The notes beneath the pieces were generated by a model. It saw only the letters and a program-made list of their open reading frames with translations. It did not search any database and was not told the DNA's origin. A stretch of DNA of 64,000 bases from Anomaloglossus baeobatrachus (taxonomy: Eukaryota; Chordata; Amphibia; Anura; Aromobatidae). Positions 9,291 to 21,022 of the stretch are shown here, piece after piece. The translations under genes and the position numbers were made by a program. The DNA is taken from contig NC_134353.1 of the NCBI RefSeq assembly GCF_048569485.1, forward strand, positions 427,117,650-427,181,649, written 5' to 3'. Each line of letters opens with the position of its first letter. Within the stretch, counting starts at the first letter, position 1.

Positions 9291-12200
9291 CTATATCTGG
9301 TATGAATTCGCAAAAGTGTCCCACAAAGACCAAGTTGTTATAAACCCATCCATTGTGTTATGAAGCTGGGCCGTTAATCTCTCCATATTTCTGACATCTG
9401 TTATTCGAGCGTACAGATCTGAAACAGACGGAGGCGCCACCCTTTTCCAGAACAATGACACCAAGCACTTGGCTGCTGTGAGGATATGAAGCAGCAATTT
9501 TATCTCTGGCTTACTTAGAAACGATGGGAGGGCATTAAACAGGTAGACCACCGGATCCCTGCTTATGTTTTTACCAACCAATCTGCCTATCAGGGTTTCC
9601 ACCTCCCCCCAGAAACCCTCTATGGCTGGGCATGTCCAAAATACATGGTATAAGGATGCCCCGCTGAGCCCACATCTCCAACAGACATCTGGGCAAGCAT
9701 GGTTAAACTTATGCAGTAGCTCCGGGGTATGGTACCATGTCATAAGGACTTTAACTTGGTTTTCTTTATAGAGAGTACTAATTGAGGACCTGAATGTCCT
9801 CGCCCATATGACCGACCAGAGTGCCTCCGACAGCGGTCTCCCCACCCAGCCCTCCCATCTCCTCATATATGTGTGCTTCACTGTGTCCGAGGGATTCCCC
9901 GCCACCAGTATTGCATAAATGGCTGAGATTAGTCCCCTAGTCGAGGACCGGCCTGAGCAGAGAGTCTCAAATGCCGAAGGGCGGCCTACCTCCCCCTGTC
10001 CCATAACATCCGCATAGAACTGTGATATCTGCTGATACGAGAAATATAGGTGAAAGGGTAGCTTATATTGGTGTCGCAAGTCCGAAAATGGCTCGAGTTT
10101 TAATGTGGTTGGATTAACTATATCCCGAAAGCAATAGAGACCTGCCTCTGCCCACCGCCCGACCACTTCCGGGTTCATACCTGAAGTTAGATGTGGGGTG
10201 AACAGGAAGGGGGTCAACAGGGAAGACTGTGATGCCAACTGGAACTTCATCCTACACTGTCACCACAAGTCTCTTGTGAATGCCATTGGGCTTAGGAGAT
10301 CTCTAGAGGGGGTTTCGACAGGTTGGCCCCAGATTAGAGAGCTTGGATGAAAAGGAGCCATCCAAAGCTTCTCTATTTCTGTCCATTTATTGAAGGCTGG
10401 TAGAGTCGTCCAGGAGGCCAGGCAACGTAGGTGTGAAGCATAGTAATAGAGTGTAATATTCGGGCAGGACAAGCCTCCCTTAGTGCGTGGTGCACATAGG
10501 ACCGAATCTGGGATTCGATGTCGTCCCGAGTGCCAAATAAAACGCAAGAGCGATGATTGAACCTTTTTTAGCACTCCTAGGGGTACTCGTACTGGGAGAG
10601 TTTCAAACAAGTACAGGAATTTAGGAATGATTGACATTTTAATTGTGGCAATTTTACCTAAAAAGGAGATCTGTAAGGACGACCATTTCTTTAGACTATT
10701 TTCAACTTCTCGTATCAAGGGTGGGAAATTTGCCTGATATATTGTCTTGTAATTAGAAGTTATCTTGACTCCGAGATATCGCAGAGAGTCCGTGCGCCAA
10801 GAGAACTTAAAATTTTGTTTAAGGGACTGTAATTTAGCCTCCGGAATGTTGAGAGGTAAGGCCTCAGTTTTGTCCGAATTAAGTTTATATCCCGAAAGCC
10901 TAGCGTATTGGGCTATTACCTTGTGGAGATTTGGTAGCGAGATCATAGGGTTGGTCAGAGACAGCAGAACATCATCCGCAAATAAGGCTATTTTGAAGGA
11001 TTTCTCTCGTACTTTGATCCCCATAATATCTGGGTTATGTCTGATATGCGCCGCCAGTGGCTCAATGCTAAGAACGTAAAGCAGGGGGGACAACGGGCAT
11101 CCCTGCCTAGTACCGTTTCTGATAGAGAGGGGCCCCGAATGCGCATTGGGGAGGCGGATTGTCGCTGCAGGAGAGGAATACAATCCCCTGAGCGCCGAAA
11201 CAAATGGCCCCGACAGGCCGAAATGGCCCAAAACAGAGAACATGAAGGACCAGTCCAGCCTGTCGAAAGCCTTCTCTGCATCTAGCCCCACAAGCAATGC
11301 TTCAATTCCCCCCTTATTCACCACGTCCACCAAATTCAAAATCCTTCGAGTGTTGTCTCCTGCCTGGCGATAACGGACAAAACCAACCTGATCCTTATGG
11401 ATCAGATGTGGGAGCCAATTGTTTAGACGGTCAGCCAGTAGTTTAGTGAATATCTTAAGATCTGAATTTAGAAGGCTAATAGGACGGTAACTCGCACACT
11501 CCAAAGGATCTTTTCCTATTTTGGGAATAACAGTTATGTATGAGTGTAGGAATGTGTTTGGCATGGCGTCACCTTCCATGAAAAGGTTAAAAAGGTGTGT
11601 TAGATGGGTGGACAGCTCTCCCTCAAAGGTCTTATAATATAGATAGGTAAACCCGTCAGGACCCGGGGCTTTGTGGCCTGGTAAGTTCTTAATGATTTGA
11701 TGAATTTCCTCTGGCTCCACCCTCCGATTAAGGTCCTCCAATGCCTCCTGAGACAGTTTTGGGAGGTGACAGTCAGTCAAATAGTCATTTAATATTTTTG
11801 TTCTATTCAGATGCGTCATTGGTAACCGCGGGGGGATAGAATACAGCGACGTATAGTATGTGTGGAAAAGTTGGGCTATTTTCGTGGGGTCATAGTGAGG
11901 GGTGCCTGCAGTATCTTTTATTGCGCATGGGGCACTAGTTATCGCTTGGTCTCTAAGCTTTCTAGCTAGCATCGTATGGGGCTTATTACCGTATTCATAG
12001 TATTTCTGGCGGGAGTAACGCAGGAGTCTTTCTATGTTTCCATGTGAGATCTCTTTTAGTTTAGTTCTCAAGTCTATCACTTTTTTCAGGCGAGTTTTAG
12101 TGGGGCGGGTTTGAAGCTGATTCTCTGCTGTGCGGAGGTCCCTTTCGCACTGACGGTACTGCTGTTGTGAATCTTTTTTGAGTTTAGAAGACAGGGCTAT

Positions 12201-13100
12201 ACATTCCCCTCTAACTACTGCTTTGTGGGCCTCCCATATTAATGGAAAAGATGGGAGGGACTGAGAATTCTCTGAAAAGTAGTTCTGTATGACTTTACGA
12301 AGAGATTCTCGAGAGGTGATGTTAGTGAGTAAGGATTCGTTCAGTCTCCAGTGGGTGCGTTTCAGGAGAGGGGTTGTCAGATTAAGAGATATCAACACAG
12401 GGGCGTGGTCCGACCAAGTGATACTGCCAATTTGTGCATGTTGGAGTGCTCTAAGTGTAAGGGTATTGCCCAGAAAGTAATCTATTCAGCTATGCGATTT
12501 ATGGAGATGTGAGAAGAAGGTATATTGTCTCGCCGTCGGGTTATCGATTCTCCAAAGGTCAAATAATTGATGTTTGCGGATCAATTTGCGGAACCCAGTG
12601 GATAGATGTGGTGATCTATGTGAGCCTGCCGAATGTAAAGGTGCAAGCATTCTATCAGCCTTGTCTGAGAATACCGTATTAAAGTCTCCTCCTATGATGT
12701 GGATGATCCCACGGTCCCTCGGGAGGCGTGACAACGTTGAAGAAATAAATCTAAGCTGGTTAGAGTTTGGTGCATACAGGTTACACAAAATTAGTGGTAT
12801 TCCATTTAGAGTACCTTGGACGATCAAAAAACGACCTGAGGGATCTGCTTCCCACTTACTCACTTGGAGTGGGCATGTGCGAGAGATCAGTATTGCCACC
12901 CCTGCCTTCTTCTTTGTGGTTGTGGCTGAGAAGGATTGGGGAAACCAATGGCGGGCAAAGTTAAAGGAACTTTTCTCTGTGAAGTGCGTCTCCTGCAGAA
13001 ACACCACCTCCGCCCTTAATTTTCGCATCTCTTGGAGGACCAGCCTCCTCTTTACATCAGAATTCAGCCCCTTAACATTAAGGCTCATTAACCTAGCCAT
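9291..13100 (-). pseudogene. LINE 1 ORF2: endonuclease-reverse transcriptase with two stops
   Basis: One frame runs for 1270 codons with only two internal TGA stops (12488-12486 and 10262-10260). The N-terminal ~230 residues are an APE-type endonuclease: SLNVKGLN, LQETHF, LYAPNSNQ, GGDFNTV, and SDHAPV just after the first stop. The reverse transcriptase follows with RPISLLNSDLK, QVGFVRYRQ, LDAEKAFDRLDW, GTRQGCPLSPLL and the catalytic ALFADDVLL. The C-terminal ~300 residues hold a CWRCG...H...C knuckle. The first stop lies in '.S*IDYF', where related endonucleases have SRIDYF, so CGA to TGA decay of a CpG is likely. The encoded enzyme would nick target DNA and reverse-transcribe its own RNA there. 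Confidence 0.92.
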
Positions 13101-13615
13101 CCCAAAATCTCAGCGTGCTCTAATGTAAAGGCTAGTGCCCGGTACCTCGACTTGGTGTGTGTAAAAACTGCGCTCCATCAACCCCTCTGCATTTGGTGAG
13201 ACGCATACCTGTAAGTAGAAGATAGACATAGAAAAACAGAAAAAAACATAACTATATTCGACAGAAAAAATAGAAACTTTTCAATTATGAGATATGTGTA
13301 TGGTAAACGACACCACTCGTCCACTATCCCAGTATCAGAGCCGACTTGCATTCACTCTAAATAGAAACTAATACACTAAGTACAACCTGCACTGTAAACC
13401 AGCGTGCGACTATACTAGTCAAACTCTGCTAGTGGGTGAGTGGTGAAACTCCACAGAACAGTCCCTCGGGTCCCCGCCCTCCCCCAGGATTCCGGAATGG
13501 GGAGACATTCCTCCCCCCAAAAGTAAGGCAAAAAATCACCGAAAAAACTATAAAAATGAGCCCGTCAAGCCCAATGGAAGACTATAAGTAGCCACAAATG
13601 TGCAGGAGGGCACTG

Positions 13616-15417
13616 TCAAGTAGGGCCCTTTTCTCTTGAACTCCCAGGCCGCCGTTTGCGGGGTGAGGTCGTTGGTTGCCACGTTGGAGGAAGCAGCGGC
13701 ATCTGTTGAGGCAGAGTCCAGTCTGGTAAATCTGGAACAGGAAGATCAAAAACCCGACAAAAAGGCTCCAGGTCTACAGGGGCCCGGAGGGTGGCCGACG
13801 CCTCTCCACGCCGTGCAGTGAGGCTAAACGGGAACCCCCATCTGTAAAGAACCTTATGAGCCTGCAGGGATGACAGTAGAGGGCGGAGAGCCCTCCGTTG
13901 TTGTAATGTTATCCACGATAGGTCTTGAAAAAGCTGGATCTTGGTGCCCTGATACATCACTTGTTTTGGCGGTCGGGCTTTGAGCATTATTTCTTCTTTA
14001 AGTTGAAAGTCAACGATGTGACATATAATGTCTCTTGGCTCCCCCTTTAGATTTTTGGGGCGGAGAGCTCTATGCGCTCTGTCCATGGGTATTGGGTTGT
14101 CTGGGGGCCATTGGAGGAGCGAATTAAATATGGTTTGCAAGATTGCGGTGACGTCTTCCTTTGATTGGACCTCAGGCACGCCCCTGACCCGGATGTTATG
14201 TCGCCTGCCTCTGTTATCCAGATCTTCAACATGGCGCTGTAACTCTCTTATGACGTCAGCTTGAGAGGAGGTTTGGGATTGGAGGTGGCGGATGGTTGTT
14301 CTAGCCTCACCATGTTCATTCTCCAGTTGGTTTATTCGTTTGGAGATGGAAAGAACGTCTTTTCGGACTGCTGCTATTTCAGATTTGCAGGCTTCCTTGA
14401 CTTCTGAGATGAGTGTTTGGAAATCTGTCTTGGTGGGGACTTGTTTGATAAATTCCCACCATTCTGGTGGGGGGCACCCCGGTTGTGTGGGCATTGAACT
14501 GGCCTTCATACTGTCTGGGGGACTTTTTTTGTTGTTTTCCAGAGTAGATGGGCCAGGGGGTGGCTCAGGGTCTCCCCTCCATCGAGCCGCGGGGCCCGGG
14601 TTCCGGGGCCCTATGTCCCTGGGTGGTTTATGGGCTCTTTGAGGTCTGGGTGTAAGGGCCTCACTTAGCAATGCTGGAGGTCCCGATGGGGAGAGCATGT
14701 CATTTGTTGTTATATTTACTGTATCCCCTGGGAGCCGGGGGGTTCCAGCAGGCTGCGGGCCCGACCCATCATGCCCCAAGTTTTCCCCCAGAGTCTCCCC
14801 TTCGCTCCTTTCCTCATCTCTTGTTTCCTCAGGGCCATCACTCCTCAGCTCCATATCCTCATATGCCCATTCTGCCTGCTCCAACCCCCTCTGCACGCTA
14901 TCTGTGTGGGCTGCCGGGCTCCAGCCCCCGCCACATTCCAACAGTTCTATGGGGGGAGGGGCGGCATGATCACCTCCATCGCCTCTGCATCACCGGCGCT
15001 CGCGTCAGGGGGGAACACATACTTCTCACCTGGGCCGGCATTCCGGAGATCCGCAGCGTCACTTGCCTGGCGATGCTCCGGCTCGTGCAGCTGTGCTGGT
15101 GAGTTGCTGCACGCCGCCTCCGCCACCTCCGCCGCCATCTTGCCCACGAGGGAAGGCCCGCTCCCGCCGGGATCCACCGGCTCCCGATCTCTTCCCTCTC
15201 CTCTGTCCGCGGCGCGGGTGGGTAATTTCCGCTCCGTCTCTCCTGCACAATCCTCCATTGCGGCTGCCCCAGGGTGATTGCTTTGTGACGCTCCTGCCAC
15301 CTGTGGCGTCTCTTGTTCCCGCTCCCCTGGCGTCTCCTTTGTAAGGTAGGAGTCCAGGGTGAGCAGTGCTGGGGTCACCGGGTCCTTAGTAGCTTTTGGG
15401 GGTCTTTTCTTCCCCAT
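13616..15417 (-). pseudogene. LINE 1 ORF1: RNA-binding coiled-coil protein with one frameshift
   Basis: Starts MGKKRPPKATKD at 15417. The first 156 codons end at a TAG (14949-14947) just after a C run (G run 14951-14956 on the plus strand). The adjoining frame is open from there to 13616, for about 600 codons in all, so a single-base-scale slip in the run explains the break. The second part has a proline-rich stretch, a coiled coil (SEVKEACKSEIAAVRKDV...LENEH) and the L1-type RRM start 'LDNRGRRHNIRVRGVPE', then the C-terminal domain. ORF1 proteins bind LINE RNA as trimers. Confidence 0.88.
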
Positions 15418-15519
15418 TCCTGCTTATGCAGAGCTTATGTTAAGGGCTTTTAGGTATCCCGGGCGGAGGAGCTCAGCCCTTACACGTCCTGCTCCATGGA
15501 GTCCCAGACACGCCCCCTC

Positions 15520-15883
15520 ATTACGCCAGTTTTTATCACATATCAAAAAGACGAATACAAATAACAATTCATAACCATATCTCTTCACATATCAACAGCA
15601 CAAGTATGACATCCTATCAGTACATGTATTTAAGATGTTATAAAATAACGAAATTTGCATGTATATAATATGAAGAAATCGCCGATTATTAATTTAAATC
15701 AATATAAACAGACACAGTATGTACACATGAACAGGTCATAAGAAATAATGCGAAATATGCAGAGCTGGAAAAGGCTTCCATCAATCACTAATCGTAGCAT
15801 GGCTTCAACAGGATAAAGAACTATATAAAAAGATAAAACAAAAATAATTAAAATCAGCAACATTTATATTGCATAGCTAATGA
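15520..15883 (-). other. PLE 1 3' UTR, resuming after the LINE
   Basis: AT-rich and non-coding, between the LINE's right target duplication (15520-15534) and the stop of the GIY-YIG frame. It is contiguous with 8990 once the LINE and one copy of the duplication are discounted. Confidence 0.7.
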
Positions 15884-16609
15884 TCATAAAAAAGCAGCAA
15901 AGCCAATATTCTCATTTAAACCAAGAGGATGTAAAGTTTTTAATGTCCAGATCCATCTGGCTTCCAAGCGTGCCAATTCGGTACCCATTCTCCGACCACG
16001 AATATTAGTTTCAATGGAATCAATGCCGTGAAATTTCAACAATGCCCCATTAGATTGATGATACAATTTAAAATGTTTTGGTAGTGTTTTTAAACACGAG
16101 ACATCTGTTTCATTAATAGCGGCATTAATTCCATTGACATGCTCTCTGACACGAAGTTTCAAAGGGCGTGTGGTTAACCCCACATATATTTTGGGGCAAG
16201 GGCATACAGCATAGTAGATAACTGCACTGGTAGTGCAGGTGATGGATTTCTTTATCTGATAGGTCATTGTCCCTACTGAATTAGAAAAGCTATCACTCCG
16301 TTCCATATTCGTGCATGCCACACACTGCCCACAAGGTCTGGAACCACCCTTCCGTTTGTTCATATTTAGGAATGATGGAATTGTATCTGCCGCCTCATAA
16401 TGACTGGATACCAAAATATCCCGTAGATTCCTAGATCTACGTATTGAGATGAGTGGTCTCTGTGGTAAAGCTCGAGATAAAATTGGATCCGTCATTAAAA
16501 TTGGCCATGCTTTCTCTAAACATTTCCTCATTTGAGGGAACCTAGAGTGAAAATTAGTGACAAAACGCAAAGGTTCCAGACCTGGAGATTTTTTTGGAGT
16601 GTAGAGCAA
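15884..16609 (-). pseudogene. PLE 1 GIY-YIG endonuclease domain
   Basis: This is the C-terminal part of the PLE polyprotein. It has a cysteine cluster (CGQCVAC) before 'AVIYYAVCPCPKIYVGLTTRPLK', a GIY-YIG nuclease core in PLE form, with RVREH and LEARWIW downstream and the usual LGLNENIGF ending. It overlaps the reverse transcriptase frame by about 80 bases in another frame, and the frame change appears to lie near 16690. The linker zinc-binding cysteines fit the Neptune-like PLE branch. The enzyme would nick DNA during insertion. Confidence 0.85.
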
Positions 16610-18093
16610 GGTGTCCCTGGACGCATGTTTTGCCCTGTTATAGGCCCGCTTGATGGCCCGTTTACTATATCCCCGCTCCAGGAGTCTTTTATTTCCTGAG
16701 CGCGATGTTCAAACTCGGAACCGACAGAACAGACCCTACGTAGCCGCAGGAACTGTCCTGTCGGGACCGAATTAATCATATATCGGGGATGTGCCGATGA
16801 TGCGTGGAGCAGCATGTTGGAGGAGGTGGCTTTCCTAAATATGTCAGTTTGTATCATATTCTGTCTATCCCTTTTCACTGAGACATCCAAAAAGTCCACA
16901 GAACTCGTATTGTGTTGGTACGTAATCCTAATATTCTTATCATTATTGTTGAGTGTCAACATAAATTTTTCCAATAAACACTCAGTGCCCTGCCAGATCA
17001 AGAAAATGTCGTCGATGTACCGCGTCCATAAGAGGACACGGCCCATCGACGACTCAAGATCCGGCAGGGAGAGGTCCCTCTCCCACAGCCCCAGGAACAG
17101 GTTGGCATAGGAGGGGGCAAAAGATGCCCCCATCGCTGTACCCTGGAGCTGTAGATAGAAGGACCCCTTGAAGACAAAATAATTATGAGTTAATGAGAAC
17201 TCTAAGAGTTCCATAACTAAAGAAACGAAAGCTGTGGGCAAATTAGAGGTACTCAGAAAAAAGTGAACCGCTGCAAGACCGTCCACGTGGTGGATACTCG
17301 TATATAGAGACTCTACGTCTCCTGTAACCATCCATGTGTCTTCAATGTACAACCCGTCCATTTTTCTCAGGAAATCACCCGTATCTTTGATAAAGGAGGG
17401 TAATCCCTCCACAAATGGATGCAATATTGACTCAGTCCACTTATTAATGTGTTCCAAGAAGTTGCCCCTACCTGATACAATGGGTCTACCCGGTGGGTTT
17501 AGCATGTTTTTATGGACCTTAGGTAATAGGTACAAGGTAGGGGCCACGGGCTCTGCCACCCATAGCGCCGAGACCAGATCTTTAGTAATGATATTATTAG
17601 TTACAGCAGTATCTATGATCTTCTTCAGCTGGCCGGAAAATGTATTTAAAGGATTAAAGGTTATTTTTCTATAACAAGTAGTGTTGTTAAGCTGCTTGAA
17701 TACTTCCTTTTCATACATTGTCTTTGGCCAAATGACAATATTTCCGCCTTTATCTGCAGGCTTCAGCACTATGTTGGGCAGAGACCGCAGCTCCCTTAAC
17801 CTTGCACGTTCACGCCCAGACAAATTGTCATTAATAATAGAAGTAGGAATGTTTTCCAATTCATTGCTCACTACCTGGACAAATAGATCCACACTTGTAC
17901 AAGAAGAAAGCGGGGGGAATTTCTTGGATTTAGGACGAATGAAGGGAGGGATCTTACCTCCTTCTGTAGAATCATGCTCAATCGCAAGTTCTTCAAGTTC
18001 TCGAAGTGCTATTTGTTCCTCTTCTGTGGGGAAGAGGATGTCAATATTAGCATCATAAAAGTGTCTCCTGAAAATCATGGACCGGGCAAACAC
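16528..18093 (-). pseudogene. PLE 1 reverse transcriptase
   Basis: About 520 codons with PLE-type reverse transcriptase motifs: VLKPADKGGNIVIW, PTLYLLPKVHKN, PPGRPIVSG, VTGDVESLYTSI, LQGTAMGASFAPSYANLFLG and the catalytic RYIDDIFLIW. The frame is open upstream of the listed start, with FDRFTVIKDLNVF before a GTG. The last ~55 residues are out of frame, so the domain is nearly but not fully intact. Confidence 0.88.
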
Positions 18094-18236
18094 ATTGAGA
18101 TCCTTAATAACAGTGAATCGATCAAATTTAGATGCCGGAGAAGAGGTTAATCCCTTCTCCAGCAGAGCTAGAGGATAATTGGTGGTTACTTAAATTTATT
18201 ACCTTATTACTGTTGCCACGTGGGCGGTCGAACAGC

Positions 18237-19004
18237 TTATAGTTTCGGTTCCTGGAAGGAAGAGTAGGGTGCAGGCTCTCTATAGACCTTACGTCCAGAT
18301 CTCATAGATAATGATGATAGATTAGAGTCGGATACATCACTTATTGAAGAACCCGAAGTTATAGATGTACCAGGATTATCCATCAAAGGTTTTCTCCAAT
18401 AATAGATTGATTTCTGTTGATAATCCCGTAGATCACGGTTGAATTTACTCGACTGTGTCTCTTGGATTTTCTTCACTACCGAGTCCAAGGTTTTTTCAAA
18501 TTGACTCTCATAGGGAGATAATTTATCACTTGGACATTCCAACTTAAATTTTGCCTGCATAGCATCCAATTCTTTATCCAGTTCAGTAATTGTACTGGAA
18601 TTTAACCCTATCAACAATTCCAAGAATATTTTTGAACAACTGCCACATGCTTCCTCCCATCTTTTAACAAACTCTTCATCCATCACAGGAAATGTAGGGA
18701 TCACACGGACTCGCAGACCTCTTTGTAAAAGATCTTTGGAGAGATATTTATTTAAAAAAGCTCTATTCCACCACAACTTGGTGCGTTTCACAAGAAGCCG
18801 CTGCATATTTTTAAACAAATCGTCTATTTTTAGATCACTATCAGGTGGTATGCCTATTTCCTCCGTACCAAAAACCTGCTCAATTTGACCGAGCCAAGTC
18901 TGTTCCTTAGCCCGATAGTCCATGGCCGTCAAAAAGAAGGAACCTGTGCAAAACACAGCAACAATGATAATAATTATACTTTTTAACATCCACTCCACCA
19001 TCAT
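18237..19004 (-). CDS. PLE 1 N-terminal ORF with hydrophobic leader
   Basis: A 255-codon frame starting MMVEWMLKS about ten bases after the PLE terminal repeat. Residues ~8-28 (SIIIIIVAVFCTGSFFLTAM) look like a signal anchor or membrane segment. The middle is charged and helical, with WWNRAFLNKYL and RGLRVRVIPTFP, a type of motif I associate with the upstream part of amphibian PLE proteins. The C-terminal third is serine-rich. It stops at 18239-18237 and the reverse transcriptase frame begins in another frame within 150 bases, so either a frameshift or a separate protein is possible. The molecular function is unknown. Confidence 0.65.
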   Translation of the reverse strand: MMVEWMLKSIIIIIVAVFCTGSFFLTAMDYRAKEQTWLGQIEQVFGTEEIGIPPDSDLKIDDLFKNMQRLLVKRTKLWWNRAFLNKYLSKDLLQRGLRVRVIPTFPVMDEEFVKRWEEACGSCSKIFLELLIGLNSSTITELDKELDAMQAKFKLECPSDKLSPYESQFEKTLDSVVKKIQETQSSKFNRDLRDYQQKSIYYWRKPLMDNPGTSITSGSSISDVSDSNLSSLSMRSGRKVYREPAPYSSFQEPKL

Positions 19005-19015
19005 GATATAACCAA

Positions 19016-20528
19016 CCCTTAATGCTGTAGGGGGTTTATATAATGATCTTTTCTTTTTTGGGGGGATGTGTATAAGACAAATGGGAAATATGGCATTTGG
19101 TCCTTTAAACTGGGATTGGTATGGGATGTGGGAATGTGTAGTTCATATGGTCCACAATTGGTTAATGTGTGATTATGTGTCTGGTATAAGCATACAAGTT
19201 TCCCTTTACTATATTGCCCGGGTCAGTGGTATAATAATATAAATGGATCCGTGAGTATTATTGACTAATTATTTACAAAATAAAATAGAGAGGTGCATAT
19301 GATAATTAGGTGGTTTCCGATCCCTGGGAATAGATGCGTGTGATTCATGCCGCGGGTGCTGTCATTGCCGCTGAGCTATCCATGCTGAGCGCGGGTTATC
19401 TCAGGCTGGAGGACTCCTCGCTCTGCAGTACGGCCGCAGTGTGGGGGCCGCGCGCATGCTCGGTACTGGTGGCATCGCGTTGCCATGGCTGCCGGGCCTG
19501 CGTGTGTCCCTCCCCAGGCCGGAAACAGAAGTGAGGTAACTTCCGCTCTGTCCTCGGGCCGGAACTATGCCGCGCCGACAAACATGGAACTCATTATGCA
19601 ATTACGGACCACATGCAGATATCTTTAGGTGAATATATAAAGGATGCTAGTCATGTAGGGTGTGCATCTGCCTCCTGATGAAGCCCTAGGCGGTGAAACG
19701 CGTTGAGGCGTTTGGTGGGTGGGATCCGTTCACACTCTGGTCAGGTCTGTATGCCCATACTACACTATTGTAATGTGTGCTGTAACTTTCTCATGTGGAT
19801 TTTTCTTCTAACCGGTGGGTCACAGATTTTGGATTGGGAGCCACATACCTCTCGGTTCCGGAGTTCTGGGGGCAAGAGGGTGTGGGTGCTCCTAGGAAAC
19901 AAGCCCCATTTGGGGAATACTAGCAGGCTAACTTTAGTCTGAGAGGCTCCCCTTGTGGCCCATAGGTGTGTTGATAAACCACGGGGGGCTTAATTAATAT
20001 GGATGCTTTCTAAATTATAAGCATGATTTGATTTATTTTCGCTATATGGGACCGGGGTTCATTCCTAAGTGAGCAGACTGTTTTCTAGGTGTTGCTATAA
20101 ATGTACTTACACTTTGGAATTATGGTATTTTTATGGATACTTGTGGTAATTTGTTGAATCAGTGTGCTCATATGGGACCATCTCTGGGTTTTCCCATGTA
20201 GGTTATGTGTTAGTAATTTAGCCTCCATATATCTACTGTATGTGTATGCAGACCGAGGATTTTGTTGTAATACCGTACTATATAAGGTGTTAAGACCTAT
20301 TTTTCGGTCCCCACCCGCCCTCCCCCAATTCGTGGGAGTCACAGTTGTATATCTCTCTACCCTGCTGTGCCTTTATGGTTGTTTATGTGTTTTTATTTGC
20401 TGAATAAATTAATAAAGTATTTTTAAGGAAGTTGGCATCATATATTCTTGTTTGAGGATATAAGTGGATTTACTGTTTGGTAGGATGCAATCCTGATTAT
20501 GTCAGTACAAAATGTGGAATATGTGGTT
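19016..20528 (+). mobile_element. Solo PLE tail / non-autonomous PLE inserted in PLE 1
   Basis: Flanked by ATATAACCAA at 19006-19015 and 20529-20538. The sister position at 7517-7526 has the uninterrupted joint, i.e. the empty site. The insert has no protein frame, carries a hammerhead-like core near its middle, and ends with AATAAA and 'AATAAAGTATTTTTAAGG', as PLE 3' ends do. It is best read as a terminal repeat or tail of a different PLE family inserted on the plus strand. Confidence 0.75.
19655..19725 (+). ncRNA. Hammerhead-ribozyme-like motif with canonical core
   Basis: CTGATGA at 19675-19681, stem II GCC-CTA-GGC, GAAA at 19695-19698, then CGC...GCG as a short stem III followed by TTT (a UH-type cleavage position). 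This is the CUGAUGA...GAAA arrangement of a type I hammerhead with a short stem III, as described for PLEs. Stem I pairing is only partial by eye. Confidence 0.55.
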
Positions 20529-20966
20529 ATATAACCAATTTATATATTATCTCAATATATTTGGTGCGTGGTACATAAGGACCGTGGATAAATCGCACAG
20601 CGTGCAACACAACAAAAGGAGGAAGTGATCAGACATCCAATGCAATTGAAAATATGTATTTATTAATTAGCAAGTGCAAGGTATGGGATAAGCATACACA
20701 GAGGGGCATACAGCCGGTAGTGTCCACCAATGCACAATAATAATAAAGATAATACTAATGATGACGGAGAGTGTCTGAGGACACTAATCAGACAATGTTT
20801 ACAATCTCCATATTAATTCCCCTACCATAGGGTATAATCACAGATCACTGTCTGAAGAGAATCCACAGAGACCCTCCACCATCTAGGCGGCCGATCTATC
20901 ATAATGCCCATAACAATAATATACACACAGTACACCATGGACCACCTCAGTACACTCACCGGAGCC

Positions 20967-21022
20967 CCCCACCCGACGCACGTCAGTTTCGGTGGATGCC
21001 TGCGTCAGGGGTGGTGCCATAC
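20967..21022 (-). ncRNA. Hammerhead-ribozyme-like motif, copy B
   Basis: Same arrangement as at 7955-8010: CTGACGC (21008-21002) and GAAA (20990-20987) on the minus strand, with one stem II base changed. Same caveat about the core. Confidence 0.35.

Larger units (their letters stand above)
9006..15519 (-). mobile_element. Full-length L1/Tx1-type LINE (LINE 1), nearly intact
   Basis: The element is 6.5 kb, ends in a poly(A) tail (T run at 9006-9015), is flanked by a 15 bp target duplication and sits inside the PLE 1 terminal repeat. Its 5' end on the minus strand starts GAGGGGGCGTG, like the other LINE at 42790, which supports a complete 5' end. The 5' UTR is only about 100 bases, then come ORF1 (15417-13616), a spacer of about 515 bases, ORF2 (13100-9291) and a 3' UTR. 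I see one frameshift in ORF1 and two nonsense codons in ORF2, so it is young but probably dead. Confidence 0.93.

Noticed and set aside
10765-11373. Plus-strand frames of 75-104 codons
   Set aside because: Antisense shadows of the LINE 1 reverse transcriptase.
14671-15344. Overlapping plus-strand frames of 93-168 codons
   Set aside because: They are antisense to LINE 1 ORF1, whose GC-rich sequence lacks stops on the opposite strand.
18237-19004. Host membrane protein gene
   Set aside because: The hydrophobic start invited this, but the frame sits between a PLE terminal repeat and the PLE reverse transcriptase, and its start is duplicated at the element's 3' end.
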